Shown piece after piece: positions 11,701 through 19,512 of a stretch of 64,000 nucleotides of DNA. Position 1 is the stretch's first letter. Each line of letters starts with the position of its first letter. Location of the stretch: the NCBI GenBank assembly GCA_963377175.1, contig CAUJNA010003299.1, positions 357,775 through 421,774 of the forward strand. The letters run 5' to 3'. The translations under genes were made by a program, and so were the position numbers. The DNA is from Effrenium voratum. Its lineage: Eukaryota > Sar > Dinophyceae > Suessiales > Symbiodiniaceae. The notes beneath the pieces are model-generated. The model was not told the DNA's origin, did no database searches, and saw nothing but the letters and a program-made list of their open reading frames with translations.

Positions 11701-12204
11701 TGACAACAGCTCCGAGTGCACGGAGTTGAGTGCTGATGGCGGGGCTCCAAGGCGGTTCATGCCATACACCAGCAGCACGCTGCCCAAGCGCATGTGGCTC
11801 CGTGACGGCAGCAAGGGCCCCAGCAGTGCGGAGTCGGTCGCCGGCAAAGGCAAGCCCAGACGCGCCAGGCCATAGGCGGGCGACAAAGGCCCAGAGCAGT
11901 AGAGGCTGTGGGGCGACAACAAGGCGCCCGCGGCAATGAGGTCCAGTGCCAAAGGCGTGAAGCCCAGACAGGACAGGCCAAATGCCAGAGGTGAGGAGCC
12001 CATGTGCAGGTGCGCTCGCAGGAGCAACGGAAAGCCTGAGGTCACAGAGTCAGGGGCAAGCAGGGACAAGTCCAGGCGCGCCATGCCGTAGACAGGCAGA
12101 AGGGGCCCAGGCCGAGCGTGATAGTGCAAAAGCAGTGGAGGGCCCAAATGCAAAGAGTCCGGGATCAGCGGCAACAGGTCCAGGCGTGTCATGCCAAAAG
12201 CCAA
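8764..12204 (-). CDS. Giant 36-residue-repeat gene, middle segment of block B
   Basis: Open frame of about 1150 codons between in-frame TGAs at 12220-12222 and 8764-8766. The two TGAs are exactly 3456 nt apart (32 x 108), so the segment holds 32 units with no net indel. Each TGA replaces the arginine of the SFxR module. Many units keep YGL/YGM, RLG and LD signatures although DNA identity between units looks low. Function unknown. Confidence 0.75.
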   Translation of the reverse strand: MAFGMTRLDLLPLIPDSLHLGPPLLLHYHARPGPLLPVYGMARLDLSLLAPDSVTSGFPLLLRAHLHMGSSPLAFGLSCLGFTPLALDLIAAGALLSPHSLYCSGPLSPAYGLARLGLPLPATDSALLGPLLPSRSHMRLGSVLLVYGMNRLGAPPSALNSVHSELLSPLRSYMRTGSFLFAYGLARLESPALLLDHVRLGFLTSTRTFARIGFSMLVWGIACSGPSILAIDWVNLGSPMPSQACACTEAPTSAYGLVRLDFSPSILDCCVPGSHLLLRSPARLGLVLLTYGISCVGFLPLVLDSAHTDSSPSVRTPSRAGSPTFAFGLTQMGLFLLAPDFVCPDFSASPHAFARLGLLLLVYGLVRLGLPLLSSDSATVGLSLFLQAFAWPGPTLSAFGMSRLEFTPLVLDPASMGSALLPRSFMRTGSMPSAYGMNCLGSSLLALDFIHSGSTLPPRGFTRTGPPSSAFGMARLGLLTSVPDSVHAGLPSLLQTYLCIGPTLAAYGIARPGLTPPALDYAHLGSGILLRGHVCMEPLLSVYGLLRCEPSTPLLDFVNLGLTSLLRSPACTGASTLAYGIMRLGSSLLLPDFAHLGLLPLLRMLAYAGSLLLVYGLTRLESTTLLPDLANQGLPPPLRSPLQLGPSPPIYGMMRAGLTSLTTDLIHPEPSLSLHSFARFGPAMPTYGLSRPGLPLPAPDPVHSGLSALARSFARLGASPSAYGMTRSGLSPLVLDSVQPEPSFLLRSHIRTGSSTPTFGSMRPGLALPTLDPSYFGFPPLLHSLMCPESLLPVFGLSCPELALPLLDCASIGPSPPPRAPARTGSFLAAYGLARTDMALPTLDSSSLGLPLPLHSLMRTGSTLFVSGLARLGLTPSTSDFVNVEFPLSPRTHSCLGSVMSAWGPSRSGSLAPSSDALQSGPPSSSRALARSDASLPAYGLTRPGLSCPVLDFTYSEPTSSLQSLCHTDSSSSVFGMTRPGLPPPALDSVAFGSAMLLRSSIQLGLALLAYGLSRIGSLPSVLDFIHLDLPPSFRSLARSEAPLSVSGCLQPDLTLSVLDFVSLGLPTSLQSHVCVDFALPVYGLTCLGPSPFVLDLFHLDPPLLARSPARSGLSMFVYGIVCTEPLLFALDSAHLGLALPSQSSL

Positions 12205-12219
12205 CAGTGCCAGGCCGCT

Positions 12220-15200
12220 TCACATGAGACTTCGCAGCAACGACATGCTTCCGCAATTCAGGAGGTCCAGGGTCGGCAGTGGTGACTCCAGTTTGGTCAA
12301 GCCATAGACCAGGAGTGCCAGCCCCAACCACGCAAAGCTTCGCAGAAACGAAGTGCTGCCATAGCTCATGAGGTCCGACAGCAGCAGCGGCGGCTCCGGG
12401 CGGACGCAATTGAAGGTCGACGAAGCTGGGTCGACACGCACGAAGCCACGCACCAAGGCGGTGGGCTCCAAGTGAAGGAGGTCTGGTACCGACAAAAACG
12501 GCCCTGACCGCGACACCCCGAACACGAACAAAGTTAGGCCCAAGCGTGCAGGTCCTTGGAGCGGCGACATGGGCCCGACGTTCAGAAGGTCCGGCGCCGG
12601 CAAAGGCGCGCCGAGTCGGGAGATCCCGTAGGTGGGCAACAAACTGCCGAGGCGCCAATGTGCGCGGAGCGGCAGGGAGGAGCCGAAAGCGGTGACGGCC
12701 GGCGTGGGCATCGACAACCCCAGCCGTGTCATTCCGAAGAGCAAAGGCGTCGAGCCGAGTCGTGCAAAGGCACGCGACAGCAACGAAGAGGCGATGTGCA
12801 CGGAGTCTAGGGCCAAGGGAGGCAAACCAAGGCGCACCATGCCGAAGGCCAACAGTGATGAGCCAAAGCGACAGAATCCTTGCAGCGGCAGCGACGGGCC
12901 AACGCTCACGTGGTCCAGCACCAAGGGTGTGAGGTCCAAGTTTGTCATGCCATAGGCGGAAGGCACCAACCCTGGGCGGAAGGCAGATCGCAACAACAGC
13001 GCAAGGTCTGCGTGAATGAGGTCTAACGCTGAAATGCTTGGGCCAAGTCTGCTGAGTCCATAGACCGACAAGCTGGAAGACATCCGCAAGTGGCTGTGCA
13101 ACAACAGGGGCAGGTCCGCGTGAAAGAGGTCCAGGGCCAAAAGCGAGGATCCCAGCCGGCCCATACCGTAGACCAACAAAGAGCTGCCAGAGTGAGAGTG
13201 GTACCGCGGCAACAGAAACAAGTCCAAATGGGCAGAGTCCGACGCCGGCGATGAGGGCCCCAAGCGCGTCATGCCATAAGCCAGCGAGGCCAGCCCAGGT
13301 CGAGCGTGATATTGCAAGGACGGCATGGGGCCCGTTTGCACAGAGTCCAGGGCTGGCAGACTGGAGCAGAGGTAAGAGATGCCATAGGCTGGCAGCAAGG
13401 AGTCAGATCGGCAAAGGCTTCGGATGAGCAGAGTCGGCTCCAAATGCATGAAGTCCAGCACGGGCAAAGGGAGGCCCGAACGTGTCATGCCGTATGCTGA
13501 CGGGTCACCACCCAAACATCCTAAGGTTTGTAGAGGCAAGGACAATCCCGGCATAAAAAAGTCTAAGGCAGGCAAGGAAAGGTCCAACCGAGTCATGCCA
13601 TAAAGAGGCATGGCCACCCCAAGGCACACAGGTTTACGCAGCAGCGCAGGGCTTCCGAACTCGGCAGAGTCCGGCACAGGAGCGCTCGAGTCCAAGCGCG
13701 CGAGCCCGTAGGCCGACATGGCGGCGCCCGCCCGCATAAAAGATCGCAGCGGCGACGTCAGGCCTGCGTGGATGGTGTCGGGCGCTGACAAGGCGGCGCC
13801 TGAGCGGGTCAGGCCGGAGGTGGGTGAAGTGGAGCCAGTGCGGAGGTGAGAGCGCAAAAATGAGGAGGAGCCCGGGTAATGTGCATCCAGTGCAAGCAAG
13901 AAAAAGCCCGGCCTCGCAAGGCCAGAAGGGGGCAATGTGGATCCCAGGCGTGTGAGGCCATGCAAAGACGGCGGCAGGCCCACTTTGATCAAGTCCAGGA
14001 TCAAGGGCGGGGGCGCGGGCCGGTTCAGTCCATATGCCAACGACATGGGCCCCGTGCGCACCATGCTCCGCATGAACATGGCGAAGCCAAAAGTCACGTG
14101 GTCCAACGCCGGCGGGGAGGCTTCCGCTCGGCACATCCCGAAGGCCGGTGAGGTGAACTCGGTGCGGATGAAGCTGCGAAGGCTCAGAGGGCTCGCGAGC
14201 TGCACGAGGTCCAAGGCCAACAAGGAGAAGCCCAGGCGCGCCATGCCGTATGCCGAAGTCGAAAGGCCCAGCCACACGCAACTTTGGGGCGAAGCCGCGA
14301 AGCCCAGGTGAATAGGGTCCAAAGGCAGTAAGGGCAAGCCGGGTCGAGACATGCCGAAGGCCGAAGGTTTGGGTTCTGGGAGGAACATGCTCCGTGGCGG
14401 AAGCGCGGAGCCCAAGTACACGTGGTCCAGTACCGGCGAAGAGGGGCCCGAAGCCGTGAAGCCGTAGACCGGCGCCGTGGGGTCCAGGCGAATGAGGCTC
14501 TGCAGAGGCAAAGGAAGGCCTGAGGTGGGGAGATCACAGGCGGGTGGAGAGGCACCCGGCCGGGTGAGGCCGTAGGTGGGCAGCAAAGGCCCGACTTGCA
14601 CAGAGCTGCGGAGCAAAGGCGCCGGCCCCGGCTGCAAGAAGTCCAGCGCCAGCAGTGGCAGCCCCAGCTTGGTGAAGCCATAAGTTGGGGGTGACACGTC
14701 AGACCTCAGGAGGGTCTGCGGAAACGGGGCGGAGCCCGCATTCACAAAGTCCAGGGCCAACAGCGCAGGCTCCGTGCAGGTCATGCCGTAGGGCAAAAGC
14801 ATGGACCCGACCTTCAAGCAGCTGCGAGCCGGCGTGGAGCTGCCGGAGTCCCCGAAGTCCAACACGGAAAGTGGGCAGCCCAGCCACGTCATGCCGAAAA
14901 CCGGAGGCATGGGCCCTGGACGGCTGGAGGAGCGCAACGGCACGGCCGAGCCTGGCATCACATGATCCGACGCCAACGGGGATGAACCCATCCTGGCCAC
15001 ACCCGCCACAAACGTGCCGAGGCCGAGGCACATGAAGCTGTGAAGAGACAGAGGCGAACCCAGGTGCAGAAAGTCCGTGGCGGAAGGGGCCAAGTCCAGA
15101 CGCATCATGCCATAGACTGACACCACAAGCTCAAGATACAGAAAGCTCCTGGGAAGTGGGGAGGGCCCCAAGTTCACGCAGTCAGTTGTCAAAGGCGCAA

Positions 15201-16017
15201 AGTCCGGCCGCAGCATGCCGTAGAGCAGCGGAAAGAAGTCGGAGCACACAAGCTGCCGCAAGAACATGGACAAAGCCACGGTCACAAAATCCGAGGCAGA
15301 AGGGGTGGAGCCCAAGCGCGCCAGGCCCCAGACAGACAGCAGCAGGCCCAAGCGCATGGATGACCGCGCTGGTAAAGAGGAGGCCAGATTCACAGGGTCC
15401 AGCACCAGCGGTGAGAACCCAAACCGTGCCAGGCCATAAGCAGACAAAGAGCTTTCCGAGCACATAAAGGCTCGGATCAAAGGCGTGGAGCCCAAGGTCA
15501 CATGGTCCAAGGCAGGCGGCAAGGAGCCCAGGGTGCTGATGCCATAGGTGGGCGCCATAAGCCCCAAGCGCAAGAAGCTTCGCAAGGAGGGGGCAAAATC
15601 CATCTGCAAAAGGTCCGGCGCCAAAGGCAAAGGGTCCAAGCGCTGCATGCCGAAGATCAACAGGGTCGAGCCCATGCGGCAAGAGGTGCGGGGCAGCGGG
15701 GAGCTTCCCGCGTGCGCCGCGTCCAAGACCAGCGGTGCTGCTTCCGAGCGCGTGGCGCCGTACGCGGACAGCGCCGGCTCCAGGCGGCAAGGGCTCCGCA
15801 AAAGCGACGAGGGGTCCACGTGCACGTAGTCCGGCACGGAAAGCGGCTCGCCCGTGCGCGAGGTGGCGGAAACAGACAGGGCAAAGCCAAGGCGGCCGGG
15901 GCAACGCAATGGCAAAGAGAAGGCCATGTAGGCTGAGCCAATCACGAAGAAGGGCAAGTCCTTAGCCGGCAAATCTCCAGTCTTGCGGATCCCAGGCAAG
16001 CGTGCGCAAGCCGCCAT
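12220..16017 (-). CDS. Giant 36-residue-repeat gene, 5' segment of block B
   Basis: About 1265 codons. Each 36-residue unit consists of three 12-residue modules with approximate consensus RLGSxLSxLDFV, HLGSxLSLRSFA and RLGSxLSAYGLT. Regular small, hydrophobic and glycine positions every 12 residues suggest a beta-rich solenoid-like fold (inference). An ATG lies at 16017, but a better exon start may be 15960: the minus strand reads ggctaAG|GAC there, and the frame from GAC (DLPFFVIGS) is already repeat-like. ATG or AG|GAC cannot be settled from sequence alone. The segment ends at a TGA (12220-12222) at an expected arginine. No signal peptide or enzyme motif seen. I recall similar unnamed repeat proteins in dinoflagellate gene sets, but not a function. 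Confidence 0.75.
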   Translation of the reverse strand: MAACARLPGIRKTGDLPAKDLPFFVIGSAYMAFSLPLRCPGRLGFALSVSATSRTGEPLSVPDYVHVDPSSLLRSPCRLEPALSAYGATRSEAAPLVLDAAHAGSSPLPRTSCRMGSTLLIFGMQRLDPLPLAPDLLQMDFAPSLRSFLRLGLMAPTYGISTLGSLPPALDHVTLGSTPLIRAFMCSESSLSAYGLARFGFSPLVLDPVNLASSLPARSSMRLGLLLSVWGLARLGSTPSASDFVTVALSMFLRQLVCSDFFPLLYGMLRPDFAPLTTDCVNLGPSPLPRSFLYLELVVSVYGMMRLDLAPSATDFLHLGSPLSLHSFMCLGLGTFVAGVARMGSSPLASDHVMPGSAVPLRSSSRPGPMPPVFGMTWLGCPLSVLDFGDSGSSTPARSCLKVGSMLLPYGMTCTEPALLALDFVNAGSAPFPQTLLRSDVSPPTYGFTKLGLPLLALDFLQPGPAPLLRSSVQVGPLLPTYGLTRPGASPPACDLPTSGLPLPLQSLIRLDPTAPVYGFTASGPSSPVLDHVYLGSALPPRSMFLPEPKPSAFGMSRPGLPLLPLDPIHLGFAASPQSCVWLGLSTSAYGMARLGFSLLALDLVQLASPLSLRSFIRTEFTSPAFGMCRAEASPPALDHVTFGFAMFMRSMVRTGPMSLAYGLNRPAPPPLILDLIKVGLPPSLHGLTRLGSTLPPSGLARPGFFLLALDAHYPGSSSFLRSHLRTGSTSPTSGLTRSGAALSAPDTIHAGLTSPLRSFMRAGAAMSAYGLARLDSSAPVPDSAEFGSPALLRKPVCLGVAMPLYGMTRLDLSLPALDFFMPGLSLPLQTLGCLGGDPSAYGMTRSGLPLPVLDFMHLEPTLLIRSLCRSDSLLPAYGISYLCSSLPALDSVQTGPMPSLQYHARPGLASLAYGMTRLGPSSPASDSAHLDLFLLPRYHSHSGSSLLVYGMGRLGSSLLALDLFHADLPLLLHSHLRMSSSLSVYGLSRLGPSISALDLIHADLALLLRSAFRPGLVPSAYGMTNLDLTPLVLDHVSVGPSLPLQGFCRFGSSLLAFGMVRLGLPPLALDSVHIASSLLSRAFARLGSTPLLFGMTRLGLSMPTPAVTAFGSSLPLRAHWRLGSLLPTYGISRLGAPLPAPDLLNVGPMSPLQGPARLGLTLFVFGVSRSGPFLSVPDLLHLEPTALVRGFVRVDPASSTFNCVRPEPPLLLSDLMSYGSTSFLRSFAWLGLALLVYGLTKLESPLPTLDLLNCGSMSLLRSLM

Positions 16018-17565
16018 GGTAGGGAACCAGGCATGTTCTTTTTAGCTTTGTAAGGGTGGCTCCTTTGGGTACCTGGCATGCACGCATTGGAATCCATGCT
16101 GCTCAGCATAAACATGCCAGGGGTGCAAGCAACATGCAGCATAATCTTTGCCAGCCCCCACTCGAACCCAACCAACACAGGGCAGTTCTTCTGCCATCCC
16201 CATCCCACCAAATGTCAGGGGTTATTGCCACACCACCTAGACCCCCCCTCCAAAAAAATAACAGCAAGCTCAGAGGACCTCAAACAACCTCAAGACTTAC
16301 CCTCTTTCCGAGTAGACAGAAGGCTTTGGAAGACCATCCTCTTTAAGTGCCCCAAACTTCCACGGCTTGGCGTCTCTGGGCTGCAGGATCCTTGAAGATG
16401 AGTTGCAACACATTTGCCAGTCCTGGAATTGACACTTCCCACTGGAATTGTCTACCAAAACGCCTACTACCTGGCACCTGAGACCTGCCGATAATTTGGG
16501 GGGACTTTCACCTCGACCCTCCCCTTTCCAATTTCGGCGAGCCTCAAAAACTGAGATTCGATTGGAACTTGACACAGAGCACCCTTTAGGCACCCAAAAT
16601 CTTGCTTCAGGTCTTTTAGGGTCGTTGATCCCAAGCTTTGAACATGTCTGCTTCGGTAGGGCTCACGGTTCTAGCTCCCCAGCCCGAAAAGTCGCTTCAA
16701 TTCTTGGTTGCTGTTGACCCCTCTGCAAAAAGTGTAACTTTTGTGGGTTTGGTAGCAAACCCCTATGATTTCCCAAAAAGTTAAAGTCCAAAGATCCAAC
16801 CCAATAGCAGTCAAGAATTGTCCCATCTTTGCAACCAAGAGTGAAAGCCGTGTCGGCCAAGCTTTCGTCAGCCGTTGATGAACTTGAACTATGTCCCGCC
16901 TGTTTCCCCTAGAATCGAGCGAAGCCTTCTCGCGCCACCTTCACTTGGTCAAAGGGCTTGGAGAAGAGGAAGAAGGCAAACAAAGAGATAGGCACCCCTC
17001 CAAGCAGGTTCCCCTCGCAAAGCCTTCCTTTAAGACAGGTTCCCCTCTTTGTTTGTTTCCCTTTCAGGCAGGTTCCCCTCGCAAGACATGCGCCGAAGGA
17101 AGCCAGAGGAAGCCACAAAAACGGCGGCTGCTGGCAGCTGAGACCTGAATTGTCTCACCTCCGCACTTGCTCCTTCAAGTGAATAGCAGGTCGCGTCAAT
17201 GTAGGAGTATATGTCTGTTATGGGTGTACTTGGTTTTGCGGATGTTACAGGAGAAGCAGAAGAAACACCATCATGCTGTGTGCGAACCTGCGAGCAAAAC
17301 GCTTGCGAGTTAGTGGGGCAGAACAATAACTGCCAAGTACATGTGATTTTTGATCTACACTCCAAGAGCCATATGCACCACGGTCATGTAGTTTCCACAA
17401 TTTACCTATAAACATTCGAACGTTCGAGCGGCTCCCTACCAAATTGACCTTCAAATTTCACACAGCTTTGACCACACCTCACATCGCCCAATGCCAGGCA
17501 GACTCTGGTCAGACCCAAAAAAACACGTCCCAACCTCATCTCTCCGGTTCTCCTTGCCGGGGCGC
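15961..17565 (-). other. Probable intron between repeat blocks A and B
   Basis: 1605 bp of non-repeat DNA between the two repeat-coding blocks. A GC donor after CTCTG (17566) is phase 0, and the acceptor ggctaAG|GAC (15960) is phase 0, so splicing would join YGCLTL to DLPFFVIGS in frame and keep the repeat register roughly. Within it, 16690-16810 is a copy of a dispersed repeat also found near 46.1 kb. The alternative is two separate repeat genes. Confidence 0.45.
16690..16815. repeat. Dispersed repeat C, copy 1
   Basis: Shares ttggttgctgttgacccctc and tgcaaaaa with 46043-46090, and aaagtccaaagatccaacc with 46140-46160, in the same orientation. Old copies of one element, with different internal deletions. 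Confidence 0.7.
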
Positions 17566-19482
17566 CAGAGTCAGGCAGCCATAGGGCAAGAGCGTGCTTC
17601 CCAGCCTCGCAAGGCTGCGCGAAGAAGACGGCGAGCTGATGGTTGCGGGGTCCGAGGGCGGCAGAGGCGGATCCAGGCGCGTGAGCCCATAGGCAGACGT
17701 GGGGCTCTCCGAGCGCATGGGGTTCCGCGTGGGAACCGAAGAGCCCAGGTTGAGGCAGTCCAAGATGGGCGCGGAGCTGCAGAGCCGCGCCATGCCGTAG
17801 GCCAAGAGTGAGAGATCGAGGTGCAAAGATGCTTGCGAGGAAGGGGAGGAGCCTAGCTTTAGGAGGTCAGGAGCTGGCGGGTTGAGGCCCAAACGCGTCA
17901 TGCCATAGGCCAACATGGTAAAGCCGGGCCAGAGAAGGCTTCGGGGCAACAAGGAGCTGCCCGTGTAGGCGAGGTCGGTGAATAAAGGCGCCAAGTCCAA
18001 ACACGCCATGCCAGAAGCCGACAAAATGAAGCCCAGGCGGCAGTGGCCCTTCGGCAACATGAGAGACCCCAAGTGGATGGAGTCCAACATGAAAGGTGAA
18101 AGCTCCGACCTGGTGAGCCCGTAGGCCGACGAGGAGAGGCCGCAGTGCGCGAAGCTCCGCAAGAGCGACGTAGGGCCTAAGGAGATGGAGTCGAGCACCA
18201 GAGGCATCAGCCCGAGTCGTGCCATGCCGAAGGCCAAGGGCGTAGAACCCAGACGTGCAAAGGAGACCACCGGCAGGTTGCCGCCCCCCTCGATGCCGTC
18301 CAAAGTGGACAGAAATGAGCCCAAGCGCATGATGCCGTAGACCAACAAAGCCAGGCCAAGGTGCAAGAAGGATCGCGAAGGCGAGGCAAAGCCAATGCAG
18401 ACCCTGTCGAGAATAAACGGAGTGGAACCACAACGCATCATGCCGGAAACGGATGGAGAGGAGTCCGGGTGAGTGAGCGCTCTCGATGGCGACGTGCTGC
18501 CGAAGTAGCCGAAGTCCGGCAAAGGCAGTGCTACTTCCGTCCGCAATGTGCTGTAGACCGCCATGGGAGCGTCTGAGCGACTGAAGGAGCGTGAGAACGA
18601 GGAGGAGTCCAGTGCCAGGAAGTCGCAAGCCAACAGCGGGCTCTCTGGGCGAGTGATTCCATACGTCAGCAGCGCAAGGTCCGTACGCAAGAAGGTCTGC
18701 ACTGATGGAGTCAGCCCCATCTGCGCAGAGTCCGGGGTCAACAAGCTGGGGCCCAAGCGCGACAAGCCGTACAAGGGCACGGACAACCCCGAGCGCACAA
18801 AAGACTGTGCCGACATGGTGCTCCCAAAGAAGACCTCGTCATCCGCGTACATGGGCAGGTCTAAGCGCGAGGCCCCGAAGGCGAAGGGCGGAGATCCGGG
18901 ACAGCAGAAGCTGCGCGGAGGTATGGACGAGTCCAAATGCACAAGGTCCAATGCCAAAAGCGACAACCCCAAGCGGGAGGTACCGTAGGGCGACATGGGC
19001 AAACCAGAGCGGACAGAGCTGCGAGCCGATGGCAAGGAGCCTGGGCTCACAGGGTCCGGGGCTGACAGCAAAAAGCCCAGCCGCGCCATGCCGTAGATGG
19101 ACAGTGACGACCCCAGCTGAGAAAGGGTCTGGAGCAGCATCGGAAGCCCACAGTGAATAAAGTCGGGCGCTGGCAGAGGCGGCCCCATGCACATAACGCC
19201 GTGAGTGGAAGGCGCCAAGCCCAGCCTCAAGAAGCTGCGCAATGAGAAGGAGCTGCCCAGGTGCGCGAAATCCAAAGGCAGCAGTGGGGAGCCCGAACGC
19301 ATCAGGCCATATGCCGGCATCGGCGAGTCCATGCGAGCGAAGCCCCGGGGCAAAAGCGTCTTGCTGGGGCTGGCAGGGTCCAGCAAAGGCAGCGGTGGGT
19401 CTGGCCGAGTGAGGCCGAAAGCCGGCAAAAGTAGACCCAGGCGCATGAAGGACCGCAAGAAGGGCGCTGAGCCCATCTGCAT
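17536..19482 (-). CDS. Giant 36-residue-repeat gene, 3' segment of block A
   Basis: About 659 codons from the TGA at 19513-19515. That TGA is at the arginine of the YGLxR module, the only one not in the SFxR module. Irregular units are present: one with LPMYADDEVFFG instead of the usual LGSxLSxLDFVHLG, and one with a glycine-rich insert (DGIEGGGNLPVVSFARLG). Repeats stop at LLPYGCLTL, after which a GC donor (17565/17564) probably ends the exon. The TGA at 17536-17538 would then be intronic. Confidence 0.7.
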   Translation of the reverse strand: MQMGSAPFLRSFMRLGLLLPAFGLTRPDPPLPLLDPASPSKTLLPRGFARMDSPMPAYGLMRSGSPLLPLDFAHLGSSFSLRSFLRLGLAPSTHGVMCMGPPLPAPDFIHCGLPMLLQTLSQLGSSLSIYGMARLGFLLSAPDPVSPGSLPSARSSVRSGLPMSPYGTSRLGLSLLALDLVHLDSSIPPRSFCCPGSPPFAFGASRLDLPMYADDEVFFGSTMSAQSFVRSGLSVPLYGLSRLGPSLLTPDSAQMGLTPSVQTFLRTDLALLTYGITRPESPLLACDFLALDSSSFSRSFSRSDAPMAVYSTLRTEVALPLPDFGYFGSTSPSRALTHPDSSPSVSGMMRCGSTPFILDRVCIGFASPSRSFLHLGLALLVYGIMRLGSFLSTLDGIEGGGNLPVVSFARLGSTPLAFGMARLGLMPLVLDSISLGPTSLLRSFAHCGLSSSAYGLTRSELSPFMLDSIHLGSLMLPKGHCRLGFILSASGMACLDLAPLFTDLAYTGSSLLPRSLLWPGFTMLAYGMTRLGLNPPAPDLLKLGSSPSSQASLHLDLSLLAYGMARLCSSAPILDCLNLGSSVPTRNPMRSESPTSAYGLTRLDPPLPPSDPATISSPSSSRSLARLGSTLLPYGCLTLAPRQGEPER

Positions 19483-19512
19483 GAGGTCCGGCGTGGGCGA
19501 AGAAAGCTCCGA

